A DNA stretch of 64,000 nt from an uncultured Allobosea sp. (GCF_945957345.1 NZ_CAMFKW010000009.1:61371-125370), one strand, 5' to 3'. Shown: positions 34,814 to 45,905, numbered from the stretch's first letter. Made by a program: numbers and translations. Notes: generated by a model not told the origin, from the letters alone.

Positions 34814-35086
34814 GAGCCAGCCCCTCACCGACGCAGGCGCAATCGCGCCCGCCGATTCAACCCGCAGAATTCGTGAGGAAAATCAGAGCCAAAGCAACGC
34901 GTTGCGCGGTTGATTTGCGCGCGAAGCAAACTTCGGCGGGACAATAGTCACCAAAAGGCGAATTGTCTGTCAAGCGGGTCCTTGCAAGGATGATGGCCGC
35001 CTGCAAGTCTTGCATGAGAACGAGGCCGGAAACCGGCCCGCGGAAGTCGCCACGACGCATGGCGGCTCGACAGGGAGAACGCAATC
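34814..35086. promoter_or_regulatory. Intergenic control region of the CoA-ligase/ABC operon
   Basis: This 273-base gap lies between divergent genes. It holds the perfect palindrome GCAACGCGTTGC (34894-34905), the palindrome CTTGCAAG (34981-34988) and TGCAAGTCTTGCA (35002-35014, 6-bp arms around one base). The last lies about 73 bases before the ligase start and is a good operator candidate. TTGCAA-type cores are known for some acyl-CoA-responsive regulators; that link is inference. Confidence 0.5.
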
Positions 35087-37062
35087 GTGGCAAGCGGCAC
35101 CGCCGGCCAGGCGGATACCTTTCCGAAATTGCTGTTGCGCAACGCACGGGAGCGCGCCTCGCGCGTCGCCTTCCGCCACAAGGACTTGGGCATCTGGCAG
35201 TCCTGGAACTGGGCGGAGGTCGCGGAGCACGTCCGCAACTTCGCCAAAGGCTTGGCAGATCTCGGCCTGAAGCGCGGCGAGAAGGTCGCGATCATCGGCC
35301 AGAACCGGCCGCGGCTCTACTGGTCGATGTGCGCGGCGCAATGGATCGGCGCGATCCCGGTCCCGGTCTATGCCGATGGCGTCGCCGAGGAGATGGCTTA
35401 TGTCCTCGACCATGCCGAGGCGGTCTTCGCCGTGGTGCAGGACCAGGAGCAGGTCGACAAGCTGCTCTCCATCGCCGATCGCCTGCCGCATCTCCGGCAC
35501 ATGCTCTATGACGAGCCCCGTGGCCTGCGCGATTACGACCACAGCAAGCTTCACGCCATCGAGACGGTGATCGCTGACGGCGGCCGGGCGCTGAAGGATT
35601 CGCAGGCCGAGGCCGCGCTCGCCCGCGAGATGGAGCAGGGCCAGGGCTCCGATCTCGGCATCATCCTCTACACCTCCGGCACGACCGGGCGGCCCAAGGG
35701 CGTGATGCTCAGCCATTACAACGTGCTGATCGCCGCCGAGATCGGCTGCGGCTTCGACGGGCTGAACGAGACCGATGAGGTGATCGCCTATCTGCCCATC
35801 GCCTGGGTCGGCGACCACGTCTTCTCCTATGCGCAGGCGATGCTCGCCGGCTTCTGCGTCAATTGCCCGGAAAGCCCGGACACGGTGATCGACGACCGCC
35901 GCGAGGTCGGCACGACCTATGCGTTCGCCCCGCCGCGCGTGTTCGAGAACATGCTGACCGTGACCATGGTGCGCATGGAGGATGCCGGCGCGCTCAAGCG
36001 GAAGATGTTCCACTATTTCCTGGATGTCGCGAAGCGCTATGGCGAGCAGATCCTGAACGGCGAGAGCGTGCCGCTGAAGGGCCGCCTGCTCTACAAGCTC
36101 GGCGATTGGCTGGTCTACGGCCCCCTGCGCAACCGCTTCGGCCTGACCAACATCAAGGTCGGCTACACCGCGGGCGAGGCGATCGGCCCCGAGCTCTTCC
36201 GCTTCTACCGCTCGATCGGCGTCAACCTGAAGCAGCTCTACGGCCAGACCGAAGCCGGGGTCTACATCACCATGCAGCCGAACGGCGAGATCAAGGCCGA
36301 CACTGTCGGCAAGCCCGCGCCGATGGTCGAGATCCGCATCGACGACAATGGCGAGGTGCTCTACCGCTCGCCCTCGATCTTCGGCGGCTATTACAAGGAC
36401 CCCGACAAGACCGCCGAGACGATGACCGCCGACGGCTATGTCCGCTCCGGCGATGCCGGTTTCTTCGACGATGGCGGGCACCTCAAGATCATCGACCGCG
36501 CCAAGGATGTCGGCAAGCTCGCCAGCGGCGACCTGTTCCCGCCGAAATACATCGAGAACAAGCTCAAGTTCTATCCGAACATCAAGGAGGCCGTCGCCTT
36601 CGGCCAGGGCCGCGACTACGCCACCGTCGCGCTGAACATCGACCTGATCGCCGTCGGCAACTGGGCCGAGCGCAACAACGTGGTCTATGCCTCCTATCAG
36701 GAGCTCGCCGGCCACGATCTCGTCTATGACATGATCGCCAAACACGTCGACGAGGTGAACCGCTCGCTCGCCGCCGAGCCGATGATGGGCGGCGCTCAGA
36801 TCAAACGCTTCCTGATCCTGCACAAGGAGCTTGATGCCGATGACGGCGAGCTCACCCGCACCCAGAAGGTCCGCCGCGGCTTCATCGCCGAGCGCTACGC
36901 CCCGCTGGTCACAGCGCTCTATGACGGCTCGGACGCCGCCGACATTTCGACAGAAGTCACCTTCGAGGACGGCCGCAAGGGCGTGATCGCAGCCCGCGTC
37001 AAGGTGCGCGACGCCAAGGTCTATCCGACCGGACAGGAGGCGCCGTCCTCGGCGAAGGCGGC

Positions 37063-37066
<4 letters not shown>
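35087..37066 (+). CDS. Long-chain acyl-CoA synthetase (AMP-binding enzyme)
   Basis: A 659-residue ANL-superfamily ligase that activates a carboxylic acid to its CoA thioester via an acyl-adenylate. The start is a GTG at 35087, with AGGGAGA upstream. Motifs: ILYTSGTTGRPKGVMLSHYN (P-loop), LYGQTEAGVY (A5) and DGYVRSGDAGFFDDGGHLKI (A7-A8). Length and the FAA1-like insertions fit long-chain or bulky-acid ligases. It is the first gene of a seven-gene operon and overlaps the ATPase gene by four bases. The acid is presumably the ligand imported by that transporter. Confidence 0.92.
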
Positions 37067-37878
<812 letters not shown>

Positions 37879-37891
37879 GGAGCGTGGAGAC

Positions 37892-38965
37892 ATGAGCGAC
37901 ATCGCCACCCGCCCCGCCCCGAGCCTCCTCGCCAGCCCGCTGGTCAAGTTCGGCCTGATCGTCGCAGCCATCGTCGTCGCGCTCGCGATCGGCGTCCGGC
38001 TCGACACTTCCAACACGCTCTATGCGATCTTCGTGGACCCATTCCAGCAGATGGTCCAGGCGCCCGACCTGCTCGTGCAGACGGTCTGGGAAGGGCTCGT
38101 CTCCGGTGTGCTCTACGCCCTGATCGCGCTCGGCTTCGTGCTGATCTTCAAGGCCTCGGGCGTGTTCAACTTCGCCCAGGGCATCATGGTCGTGTTCGCG
38201 GCCCTCACGCTGGTCGGCCTCTACGAAAAGGGCGTGCCGGCCTTCCTCGCCGTCATCATCACGCTTGGCGTGATGTTCGCGCTCGCCGTCACCATCGAGC
38301 GCGTGGTGCTGCGGCCGCTGGTCAACCAGCCCGACATCATTCTGTTCATGGCGACCTTCGGCATCACCTATTTCCTGATCGGCTTCGGCGAGGCGCTCTT
38401 CGGCGGCAATCCCAAGCAGATGATCGCCGAGCAGCTCTACCTGCCCAAGGGCGCGGTCGATCTGCAGATCCTCGGCGGGCTGGTCTCGCTGCAGAAGATC
38501 GACATTGCCGCCGCCCTGATCGCCTCGCTGATGATCGCCGCGCTTGCGGCCTTCTTCCAGTACACCCGCATCGGCCGCGCGCTGCGCGCCGTCGCCGACA
38601 GCCACAAGGCGGCGCTCTCGGTCGGCATCTCGCTCAACCAGATCTGGGTCATCGTCTGGTTCACTGCGGGCATCGTCGCGCTGATCACCGGCATCATGTG
38701 GGGCGCCCGATCGGACGTGTCCTTCGCGCTGGAGATCGTGGCGTTGAAAGCGCTCCCGGTGCTGATCCTCGGCGGCTTCACCTCGATCCCCGGCGCCATC
38801 GTCGGCGGGCTCATCATCGGCATCGGCGAGAAGCTCGGCGAATTCTACTGGGGCCCGCTGGTCGGCGGCGGCATCGAGAGCTGGCTCGCCTATTTCATCG
38901 CCCTGGGCTTCCTGCTGTTCCGGCCGCAGGGCCTGTTCGGCGACAAGATCATCGAACGCATCTGA
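37892..38965 (+). CDS. Branched-chain amino acid-type ABC permease (LivH-like)
   Basis: A 357-residue membrane subunit with an extra N-terminal hydrophobic segment before the LivH core (about eight spans). Core features: GLVSGVLYALIALGFVLIFK, then ASGVFNFAQGIMVVFAAL, and the ATPase-contact loop GRALRAVADSHKAALSVGIS. A long insertion between spans (around FGGNPKQMIAEQLYLPKG) differs from amino-acid LivH proteins and is typical of the carboxylate-associated group. AGGAGCGTGGAGAC precedes the ATG. Confidence 0.93.
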   Translation: MSDIATRPAPSLLASPLVKFGLIVAAIVVALAIGVRLDTSNTLYAIFVDPFQQMVQAPDLLVQTVWEGLVSGVLYALIALGFVLIFKASGVFNFAQGIMVVFAALTLVGLYEKGVPAFLAVIITLGVMFALAVTIERVVLRPLVNQPDIILFMATFGITYFLIGFGEALFGGNPKQMIAEQLYLPKGAVDLQILGGLVSLQKIDIAAALIASLMIAALAAFFQYTRIGRALRAVADSHKAALSVGISLNQIWVIVWFTAGIVALITGIMWGARSDVSFALEIVALKALPVLILGGFTSIPGAIVGGLIIGIGEKLGEFYWGPLVGGGIESWLAYFIALGFLLFRPQGLFGDKIIERI

Positions 38966-38977
38966 GGAGCCGGAACC

Positions 38978-40057
38978 ATGCTCTACCGTGAGGCCGGCCA
39001 ATACAAATCCAGCTATGCCAGCGACATGGCGGTCTTCCCCCTGAAGGAAGACCGGATCGGCATCGCCGTCATCCTGGCGATCGCCCTTGTCGCCGTCCCC
39101 TTCCTGGGCAGCGACTTCTTCATCGCCTCGGTGATGATACCGTTCCTGATCTTCTCGCTGGCCGCGATCGGGCTCAACATTCTCACCGGCTATACCGGGC
39201 TGATCTCGCTCGGCACCGCCGCCTTCATGGGTGTCGGCGCTTATAGCTGCTACAAGCTCACGACGCTCTTCCCGGGCGTGAACATCATCGTCCTGATCCT
39301 GCTCTCGGGACTGTTCTCGGCCGGCATCGGCGTGCTCTTCGGCCTGCCCTCGCTGCGCATCAAGGGCTTTTATCTCGCGGTCGCGACGCTCGCTGCCCAG
39401 TTCTTCCTGCAATGGGCTTTCGTGCGCGTGCCCTGGCTGTTCAACTACAACGCCTCGGGCGCGATCGAGGTGCCGCAGCGCACCCTTTTCGACATCCCGC
39501 TGACGGGCGCAGCCGCCACGCCCGAAACGCGCTATTTCGTCTGCCTCGGCCTCGTCGTGGTGCTGACCTGGTTCGCGTCCAACATCGTCCACGGCAAGCT
39601 CGGCCGCTCCTGGATGGCGGTGCGCGACATGGACATCGCCGCCGAACTGATGGGCATCAAGCTGCTCAACGCCAAGCTGATGGCTTTCGCCGTCTCCTCC
39701 TATTTCTGCGGTGTCGCCGGCGCGATGATGATCTTCCTCTGGTACGGCGGCGGCGAGGCGGCGGACGTGTTCTCGATCCGCCTGTCCTTCAACATCCTGT
39801 TCATGGTCATCATCGGCGGCCTCGGCTCCCTGATCGGCTCCTTCTTCGGCGCGGCCTTCCTCTCGATCTTGCCGACGGCGCTGAAATTCGGCCTGCCGGC
39901 ACTGGGCATCCCGATCCAGGGAGCGGCGGCCGAACATGTCACCTTCATGCTGGTCGGCGCGCTGATCATCACCTTCCTGATCGTCGAGCCGCACGGCCTC
40001 GCCAGGCTCTGGCAAATCGGGAAGCAGAAATTGCGGACGTGGCCTTTCCCTTACTGA
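38978..40057 (+). CDS. Branched-chain amino acid-type ABC permease (LivM-like)
   Basis: A 359-residue membrane subunit paired with the preceding permease. It has a hydrophilic N terminus (LYREAGQYKSSYASD). The LivM core carries LNILTGYTGLISLGTAAFMG, a GLPSLRIKGFYLAVATLAAQ segment and the contact loop GRSWMAVRDMDIAAELMGI. It ends QIGKQKLRTWPFPY. TGAGGAGC lies upstream. The substrate-binding gene follows after about 100 bases. Confidence 0.93.
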   Translation: MLYREAGQYKSSYASDMAVFPLKEDRIGIAVILAIALVAVPFLGSDFFIASVMIPFLIFSLAAIGLNILTGYTGLISLGTAAFMGVGAYSCYKLTTLFPGVNIIVLILLSGLFSAGIGVLFGLPSLRIKGFYLAVATLAAQFFLQWAFVRVPWLFNYNASGAIEVPQRTLFDIPLTGAAATPETRYFVCLGLVVVLTWFASNIVHGKLGRSWMAVRDMDIAAELMGIKLLNAKLMAFAVSSYFCGVAGAMMIFLWYGGGEAADVFSIRLSFNILFMVIIGGLGSLIGSFFGAAFLSILPTALKFGLPALGIPIQGAAAEHVTFMLVGALIITFLIVEPHGLARLWQIGKQKLRTWPFPY

Positions 40058-40161
40058 GGCTGGGGGAGAGGCCCAAGAAACGACCGGCGACAGTGAAGCG
40101 CCGCCGGATAAAGACCGATCCGACAGCAGTCTGGTCGGGAGGAAACGAACGGAGGAAGTCC

Positions 40162-41490
40162 ATGAAGACCAGCAATCTGTTGAAGGGTGCAGCGCTCGGA
40201 GCCCTGTTCGCCGCCGGCGCGCTCGCCCCGGCCATGGCGCAGGACAGCGTCTATTTCGCCAACAACGCCTATCGCACCGGCCCGTTCTCTGGCTCGGGCA
40301 TCCCGATCGGCGACGGCATGCGCGACTACATCACGATGATCAACGAGCGCGACGGCGGCGTGAACGGCGTCAAGGTCATCTACGAGGAATGCGAGACCGG
40401 CTACGACACCAAGAAGTCGATCGAGTGCTACGAGCAGGCCAAGTCGAAGAACACCATCGTCTACTCGCCCTGGTCGACCGGCGCGACGCTGGCCGCGATC
40501 CCGCGCGCTCATGTCGACAAGATTCCGATCCTGTCGATGGCCTACGGCCTGTCCTCCTCGGCCGACGGCACGAACTTCCCCTGGGTCTTCATCCCGCCCT
40601 TCACCTATTGGGACGGCGCTTCCGTCATGGTGAAGCACATGGCGGCCGAGCTCGGCGGCATGGACAAGCTCAAGGGCAAGAAGCTCGGCCTGATCCATCT
40701 CGACGCGCCCTTCGGCAAGGAGCCGATCCCGGTTCTCGAGAACCTCGCCAAGAAATACGGCTTCGAGCTCAAGCTCTATCCGGTCGCCGCCGCCGACATG
40801 CAGAACCAGGGCTCGCTCTGGCTCTCGATCCGCCGCGACCGGCCGGACTTCCTCTATAACCAGGGCTGGGGCGCGATGAACCCGACCGCGGTCAAGGAAG
40901 CCGCCAAGAACAACTTCCCGATGAACAAGTTCGTCGGCGTCTGGTGGGCCGGCGGCGACGACGATGCCCGTGCCGGCGGCGATCAGGCCAAGGGCTACAA
41001 ATCGTTGAGCTGGACGCTCGCCGGCACCGAGGCGCCTGCGATGAAGGACATCCTCAAGTTCGTGGTCGACAAGGGCAAGAGCACGACGCCGAAGGAGAAA
41101 GTCGGCGAAGCCCTCTACAACCGCGGCGTCTACAACGCGATGCTCGTCGTCGAGGGCATCCGCAACGCGCAGAAGCTCACCGGCAAGAAGGTGATCAACG
41201 CCGAGGACATGCGCCGCGGCCTGGAATCGCTCAACCTGACCGAGGCGCGCCTCAAGGAAATCGGTCTCGGCGGCTTCGTCACCCCGACCACGATCTCCTG
41301 CACCGACCACTCCGGCCACAGCAAGATGTTCGTCTCGGAATGGGACGGCACCAAGTGGACCAAGAAGGGCGACTGGGTCGAGCCTCTGAAGGACGAGGTC
41401 CGGCCGCTGATCGAGTCCAACGCCAAGGACTACATCGAGAAGGCCGGCAATTGGCCTAAGCGCACCGAGCCCTGCGAGAAGTCGTCCTGA
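40162..41490 (+). CDS. ABC transporter substrate-binding protein (LivK-like, family PBP1)
   Basis: Periplasmic receptor of 442 residues. The ATG at 40162 has GGAGGAAG directly upstream. The signal peptide ends at APAMAQD. Receptor features: GIPIGDGMRDYITMINERDG, then VIYEECETGYDTKKSIECYE, with paired cysteines, and a C-terminal CTDHSGHSKMFVSEWDGTKW. It is longer than amino-acid LivK proteins (about 370) and closer to receptors of aromatic or fatty acid clusters. With two CoA ligases in the operon the ligand is likely a carboxylic acid. Confidence 0.93.
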   Translation: MKTSNLLKGAALGALFAAGALAPAMAQDSVYFANNAYRTGPFSGSGIPIGDGMRDYITMINERDGGVNGVKVIYEECETGYDTKKSIECYEQAKSKNTIVYSPWSTGATLAAIPRAHVDKIPILSMAYGLSSSADGTNFPWVFIPPFTYWDGASVMVKHMAAELGGMDKLKGKKLGLIHLDAPFGKEPIPVLENLAKKYGFELKLYPVAAADMQNQGSLWLSIRRDRPDFLYNQGWGAMNPTAVKEAAKNNFPMNKFVGVWWAGGDDDARAGGDQAKGYKSLSWTLAGTEAPAMKDILKFVVDKGKSTTPKEKVGEALYNRGVYNAMLVVEGIRNAQKLTGKKVINAEDMRRGLESLNLTEARLKEIGLGGFVTPTTISCTDHSGHSKMFVSEWDGTKWTKKGDWVEPLKDEVRPLIESNAKDYIEKAGNWPKRTEPCEKSS

Positions 41491-41560
41491 TCTGACGGCA
41501 GCCGGCGGCGGCTCCCCGCCGCCGGCACCCCTTTCGATACCGATTGCCCGGGAGAGGCCG

Positions 41561-42406
41561 ATGTCGACCGCCACCCTCGAAAAGCCAACGGCAACGACCG
41601 CGAGCGACACGATCCTGTCGCTCAACAATATCGAGGTCATCTACGACCATGTCGTGCTGGTGCTGAAGGGCGTCTCGCTCACCGTGCCACGCGCCGGCAT
41701 CGTCGCGATCCTCGGCGCCAACGGCGCCGGCAAGACCACGACGCTGAAGGCGATCTCCAACCTGCTCAAGGCCGAACGCGGCGAAGTCACCAAGGGCTCG
41801 ATCGTCTTCGACGGCGAGCGCGTCGACAAGATGTCCCCGAACGAGCTGGTCCGGCGCGGCTGCATCCAGGTCATGGAGGGCCGGCACTGCTTCGGCCATC
41901 TCTCGATCGAGGAGAACCTGCTGACCGGCGCCTTCACCCGCCGCGACGGCAATGCCGCGATCAAGCGCGACCTCGAGAAGATCTACACCCTGTTCCCGCG
42001 CCTGAAGCAGCGCCGTTCGTCGCAGGCCGGCTACACCTCCGGCGGCGAGCAGCAGATGTGCGCCATCGGCCGCGCCATGATGTCGAACCCCAAGATGATC
42101 CTGCTCGACGAGCCCTCGATGGGCCTCGCCCCGCAGATCGTCGAGGAAATCTTCGAGATCGTCCGCCAGCTCAATGCCGATGAGGGCGTCTCCTTCCTCG
42201 TTGCCGAGCAGAACACCAACATGGCGCTGCGCTACGCGACCTATGGCTACATCATGGAGACCGGCCGCGTCGTCATGGACGGCGAAGCGAAGATGCTGCG
42301 GGAGAACGAGGACGTGAAGGAATTCTATCTCGGCGTCGCCGAGGGCAACAAGAAGTCCTTCCGCGAGGTGAAGAGCTACAAGCGCCGCAAGCGCTGGCTG
42401 TCGTGA
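41561..42406 (+). CDS. Branched-chain amino acid-type ABC transporter ATPase (LivF-like)
   Basis: A 281-residue ATPase partner of the LivG-like subunit. Walker A is GANGAGKTT, the signature TSGGEQQMCAIGRAMM and Walker B ILLDEPSMGLAP. The C terminus is extended by a basic tail (EVKSYKRRKRWLS). GGGAGAGG stands upstream of the ATG at 41561. The stop is overlapped by a GTG that could start the next gene, so translation is coupled. Confidence 0.93.
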   Translation: MSTATLEKPTATTASDTILSLNNIEVIYDHVVLVLKGVSLTVPRAGIVAILGANGAGKTTTLKAISNLLKAERGEVTKGSIVFDGERVDKMSPNELVRRGCIQVMEGRHCFGHLSIEENLLTGAFTRRDGNAAIKRDLEKIYTLFPRLKQRRSSQAGYTSGGEQQMCAIGRAMMSNPKMILLDEPSMGLAPQIVEEIFEIVRQLNADEGVSFLVAEQNTNMALRYATYGYIMETGRVVMDGEAKMLRENEDVKEFYLGVAEGNKKSFREVKSYKRRKRWLS

Positions 42407-42447
42407 ACGCACGATCCGGCACCGCACCCGACAGACGAGACCCCGCC

Positions 42448-43680
42448 ATGACAGAGCACCACGACGCGCTCGAAACCCGTTCGCCTGCCGCGCGCGAGGC
42501 CGATCTCTTCGCCCGCCTGCCGGCGGTGCTGGCTGCGGCCATGGAAGCGCCGGCCTATGCCACGCGGCTCGCCGGCATCGACTCTGCCGCGATCACCGAT
42601 CGCAAGGCGCTGGCCGGCCTGCCGGTCCTGCGCAAGGCTGACCTCCCCGCCCTGCAGAAGGCGGCCCTGCCCTTCGGCGGCTTCGTCACGGAAGCGCCCG
42701 GTTCCTTCGGTCGGCTCTTCACCTCTCCAGGGCCGATCTTCGAGCCCGAGGGCATCGCGACCGATGCATGGGGCGCAGCGCGCGGCCTCTATGCCGCCGG
42801 CTTCCGGCCAGGCAATATCGTCCTGAACACGCTGAGCTACCACCTGACGCCCGGCGGCTTCATCATGGACTCGGCCGCCCGCGCCCTCGGCTGCGCCGTG
42901 ATCCCGGCCGGCCCCGGCAATACCGAGCAGCAGATGGAGGTTATCTCAGCCTACCGCCCGAGCGCCTATGCCGGAACGCCCGATTTCCTGAAGATTCTGA
43001 TCGAGGCGGCCGAGACGCGCGGCGTCGACATTTCCTCGATCAAGCGCGCAGTGGTATCCGGCGCCGCCTTTCCGCCTTCGCTGCAAACCTGGGTCAGGGA
43101 GCGCGGCATCGACGCCTACCAGCTCTATGCCACCGCCGATGTCGGCGTCATCGCCTATGAGACCTCGGGCCGCGAGGGCATGGTGCTGAACGAGAACCTC
43201 ATCGTCGAGATCGTGCGCCCGGGCACCGGCGACCCTGTCCCGGAGGGCGAGGTCGGCGAAGTCGTCATCACCAATCTCGACCCGCACCACCCGCAAATTC
43301 GACTCGCCGTCGGCGACCTCACCGCCGTTCTGCCGGGCCGGAGTGCCTGCGGGCGCACCAACACCCGGATCAAGGGCTGGATGGGCCGCGCGGACCAGAC
43401 CGCCAAGATCAAGGGCATGTTCGTGCGGCCCGAGCAAGTCGCCGAGATCGCCAGGCGCCATGCCGAGATCGCAAAACTCCGCCTCGTCGTCGGCCGCGCC
43501 GACGAGACCGACACGATGACTTTGAAGGCCGAGATCCATGCTGAAGCTGCCGGCCTGATCGACGCTGTCTCCTCGACCTTGCAGCAGGTGACCAAGCTGA
43601 AAGGAGTGGTGGAAATCCTGCCACTCGGCGCGTTGCCGAACGACGGCAAGGTCATCGCCGACGAACGACCGGTGGGGTGA
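42448..43680 (+). CDS. Phenylacetate-CoA ligase-family protein (PaaK-like)
   Basis: ANL-superfamily ligase of the PaaK group, 410 residues from the ATG at 42448. A GTG at 42403 overlapping the ATPase stop is the alternative start. The opening DALETRSPAAREADLFARLP is typical. An ATP-loop variant, RLFTSPGPIFEPEG, replaces the usual SSGTTGKP. YATADVGVIAYET and the C-terminal PaaK domain (KGMFVRPEQVAEI) follow. The altered loop appears in PaaK-like proteins encoded with such ABC operons; whether it ligates an aryl acid or plays another role is unsettled. It is the last gene of the operon. Confidence 0.85.
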   Translation: MTEHHDALETRSPAAREADLFARLPAVLAAAMEAPAYATRLAGIDSAAITDRKALAGLPVLRKADLPALQKAALPFGGFVTEAPGSFGRLFTSPGPIFEPEGIATDAWGAARGLYAAGFRPGNIVLNTLSYHLTPGGFIMDSAARALGCAVIPAGPGNTEQQMEVISAYRPSAYAGTPDFLKILIEAAETRGVDISSIKRAVVSGAAFPPSLQTWVRERGIDAYQLYATADVGVIAYETSGREGMVLNENLIVEIVRPGTGDPVPEGEVGEVVITNLDPHHPQIRLAVGDLTAVLPGRSACGRTNTRIKGWMGRADQTAKIKGMFVRPEQVAEIARRHAEIAKLRLVVGRADETDTMTLKAEIHAEAAGLIDAVSSTLQQVTKLKGVVEILPLGALPNDGKVIADERPVG

Positions 43681-43689
43681 GCCCGCGCG

Positions 43690-44388
43690 TCACCACGCGA
43701 TCGGCTTCTCCCGCTGCCCTTCCAGCCAAGCATTCGCCCGGCTGAACGGCTTCGAGCCGAAGAAGCCGCGGCGTGCCGAGAGCGGCGAAGGATGCGCGCT
43801 CGCGATCACCAGATGCCGGCTTTCGTTGATCAGCGGCCGCTTTGCCTGCGCCGGGTTGCCCCAGAGCAGAAAGACGACATGCGGTCGCTCGCGCGAGACC
43901 GCCGAAATCACCGCGTCCGTCACCGCGCTCCAGCCAAGCGAGAGATGCGAGCCGGCCTTGCTCGCCCCTTCCCTGACTGTCAGCGCCGTGTTGAGCAACA
44001 GCACGCCCTGCTTCGCCCAGCGCGTCAAATCGCCATCGGCCGGCGCAGGTTTGCTCAGGTCTTCCGCCCGCTCCTTGTAGATATTGACGAGCGAGCGCGG
44101 CAGTGGCGGCGGGCCGACATAGGAGAAGGCAAGCCCGTTGGCATGGCCGGGCGTCGGATAAGGGTCCTGGCCCAGGATGACGGCGCGCACCGCCTGGAGC
44201 GGTGTCAGGGCCAGCGCGGCGAAGACGCGTTCCGGCGCCGGCGCCACGACATGACCGCCCGCCCGCTCGGCATCGACGGCCGCGCAGGTCCGCGCGGCTG
44301 CTCCATCAGCGGCGAAGACCGACAATTCGCGCCAGCCCTGCGGCGCTTCGCTCGCCAGAAAGGCTGCGAGCGCTACCTCGCAGCTCAC
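43690..44388 (-). CDS. ung: Uracil-DNA glycosylase, family 1
   Basis: Removes uracil from DNA to begin base-excision repair. The 232-residue protein has the water-activating motif GQDPYPTPGHANG with Asp75 and the C-terminal HPSPLSA loop that inserts into the minor groove. LLLNTALTVREG is also conserved. The ATG overlaps the stop of the 5'-nucleotidase gene by four bases. It converges with the PaaK-like gene, ten bases away. Confidence 0.95.
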   Translation of the reverse strand: MSCEVALAAFLASEAPQGWRELSVFAADGAAARTCAAVDAERAGGHVVAPAPERVFAALALTPLQAVRAVILGQDPYPTPGHANGLAFSYVGPPPLPRSLVNIYKERAEDLSKPAPADGDLTRWAKQGVLLLNTALTVREGASKAGSHLSLGWSAVTDAVISAVSRERPHVVFLLWGNPAQAKRPLINESRHLVIASAHPSPLSARRGFFGSKPFSRANAWLEGQREKPIAW

Positions 44389-45905
44389 TTCAGGATCGCC
44401 CGGCCTTCGACCTTGGCATCGACCGTGCCGAGCTTGCGGACATAGACCATCACTTCGTTCGCCATCAGCTTGCCGTCGGTGAGGCCGAGCAGGGTCCTGC
44501 CACGGCCGAGCGCCGTGTAGCCGTCGCCGCCTTCCAGCATGAAGTTGTTGGAAGCCACCGTGTATTTGGCGGCGGGATCGATCGGCTTGCCGTCGACCGT
44601 GACCGCGGTGACGCGCGAGCCTTGCGGCTGCTTGAGATCGGCCTCAAACTTCAGGCCGGACACCACCGGGAAGCGGCCGGCGCCCTGCGGCGCGTCGCGC
44701 AAGCCGTTCTCGATCGCGTCCTTCACGTCCTTGCCGGTGATTTCCACCATCACGGTCGCGTTGCCGAAGGGCAATTCGCTCAGCACGTCGCGGCGCGTCA
44801 GTTTCTGCCCGGCAGCATATTGCTTGTTGGCGCGGATGCCGCCCGCATTGGTGATGGCGAGCTGGGCGCCGGTCGCGGAGCGGATCGCATCGGCGATCAG
44901 GTTGCCGATCGCCGTCTCCTGCGTGCGGATGACTCCGGTCCGGGAATCGAGCGGCGCGGCAAGCGTCGCGATATCGACGTCGAGTTCCTTCGAGAGTTCG
45001 CCCTCATAGCCCTTCACGATGGCGGCGACCTCGGGGTCCGGCGTCGCCGAGCGGGAATCGTTGACGCGGAAGGTCGGCGTCCACGAGACCTGCCGCGCCG
45101 CGCCCTCTCCCCTGACGCTGACGGCGATGTCGATCGCGGTGACGTAATTGCCCTCCTCGTTCGACTCGACCATCACGACCTTGCCGTCATAGGCGATGGC
45201 GAGATCGTGGTCGTGGCCGGTCAGGACGATATCGACCAGACGCGAGCGCACGATCTCGTAATCCATCTTCCGATCGGCGTGGACGACGGCGACGAGGATG
45301 TCGGCACCCTGCCCCTTCAGCGTTTTCGCCTCGCGGCCCAGCGCCTCCATGGTCGAGGAGAATTTCAGGTCGCCGGGATTGGAGAGCTGCGGCGTCGGAT
45401 CATAGGTCGTGCCGATGACGCCGACCTTGATCCCGCCGAGCTCGAAGATCTGCGAATCCTTGTGGCCGGGCAGAACGTTCCCGCCGGCATCGCGCAGGTT
45501 CGCGGCGAAGGTCGGATAGGTCTGAGCCGCCGTCAGCTTGAGATAGTTCTCCTTGCCGAAATCGAACTCGTGATTGCCGGGCACGAAGACATCTAGACCC
45601 ATCTTGTTCTGCATCGCGACGATATGCGCGCCCTGGTCGAAGCCCGACATCAGCGAAGGCGAGTAACAATCGCCGGCATGGCAGAACAGCACCGGCACGC
45701 CCCTCGCCCTTTCGGCCTTGGCGATGCCCGCGGCCCGCGCGAAGCCGCCGCGGCCCTTGTCGTCGCTCATCTTGTAGATGTCGTTGACCAGCAGCAGCGT
45801 GAAGCTCGGCGCCGGCTGTTGGGCGAGCGCCACAGGTGCGGTCGCGGCGAGCGTCGCCGGAGCTGCCAGGACGCCGAGAGCCTTGCGGCGGGTGAGCTTC
45901 GTCAT
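44385..45905 (-). CDS. Periplasmic 5'-nucleotidase/2',3'-cyclic phosphodiesterase family metallophosphatase
   Basis: A 506-residue two-domain enzyme. A Tat signal (TRRKALGVLAAPATLAAT, cleavage after ALAQ) exports it. The N-terminal calcineurin-like domain shows LLVNDIYKM, HAGDCYSP, GNHEFD, and VVHADRKM before LTGHDHDLA. The first motif carries Asn-Asp in the place of the usual Asp-His. The C-terminal nucleotide-binding domain has ITNAGGIRANKQY and the stacking segment MLEGGDGYTALG. The likely role is nucleotide scavenging in the periplasm. It is co-transcribed with ung, an unusual pairing linked only by nucleotide metabolism. Confidence 0.9.
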   Translation of the reverse strand: MTKLTRRKALGVLAAPATLAATAPVALAQQPAPSFTLLLVNDIYKMSDDKGRGGFARAAGIAKAERARGVPVLFCHAGDCYSPSLMSGFDQGAHIVAMQNKMGLDVFVPGNHEFDFGKENYLKLTAAQTYPTFAANLRDAGGNVLPGHKDSQIFELGGIKVGVIGTTYDPTPQLSNPGDLKFSSTMEALGREAKTLKGQGADILVAVVHADRKMDYEIVRSRLVDIVLTGHDHDLAIAYDGKVVMVESNEEGNYVTAIDIAVSVRGEGAARQVSWTPTFRVNDSRSATPDPEVAAIVKGYEGELSKELDVDIATLAAPLDSRTGVIRTQETAIGNLIADAIRSATGAQLAITNAGGIRANKQYAAGQKLTRRDVLSELPFGNATVMVEITGKDVKDAIENGLRDAPQGAGRFPVVSGLKFEADLKQPQGSRVTAVTVDGKPIDPAAKYTVASNNFMLEGGDGYTALGRGRTLLGLTDGKLMANEVMVYVRKLGTVDAKVEGRAILK

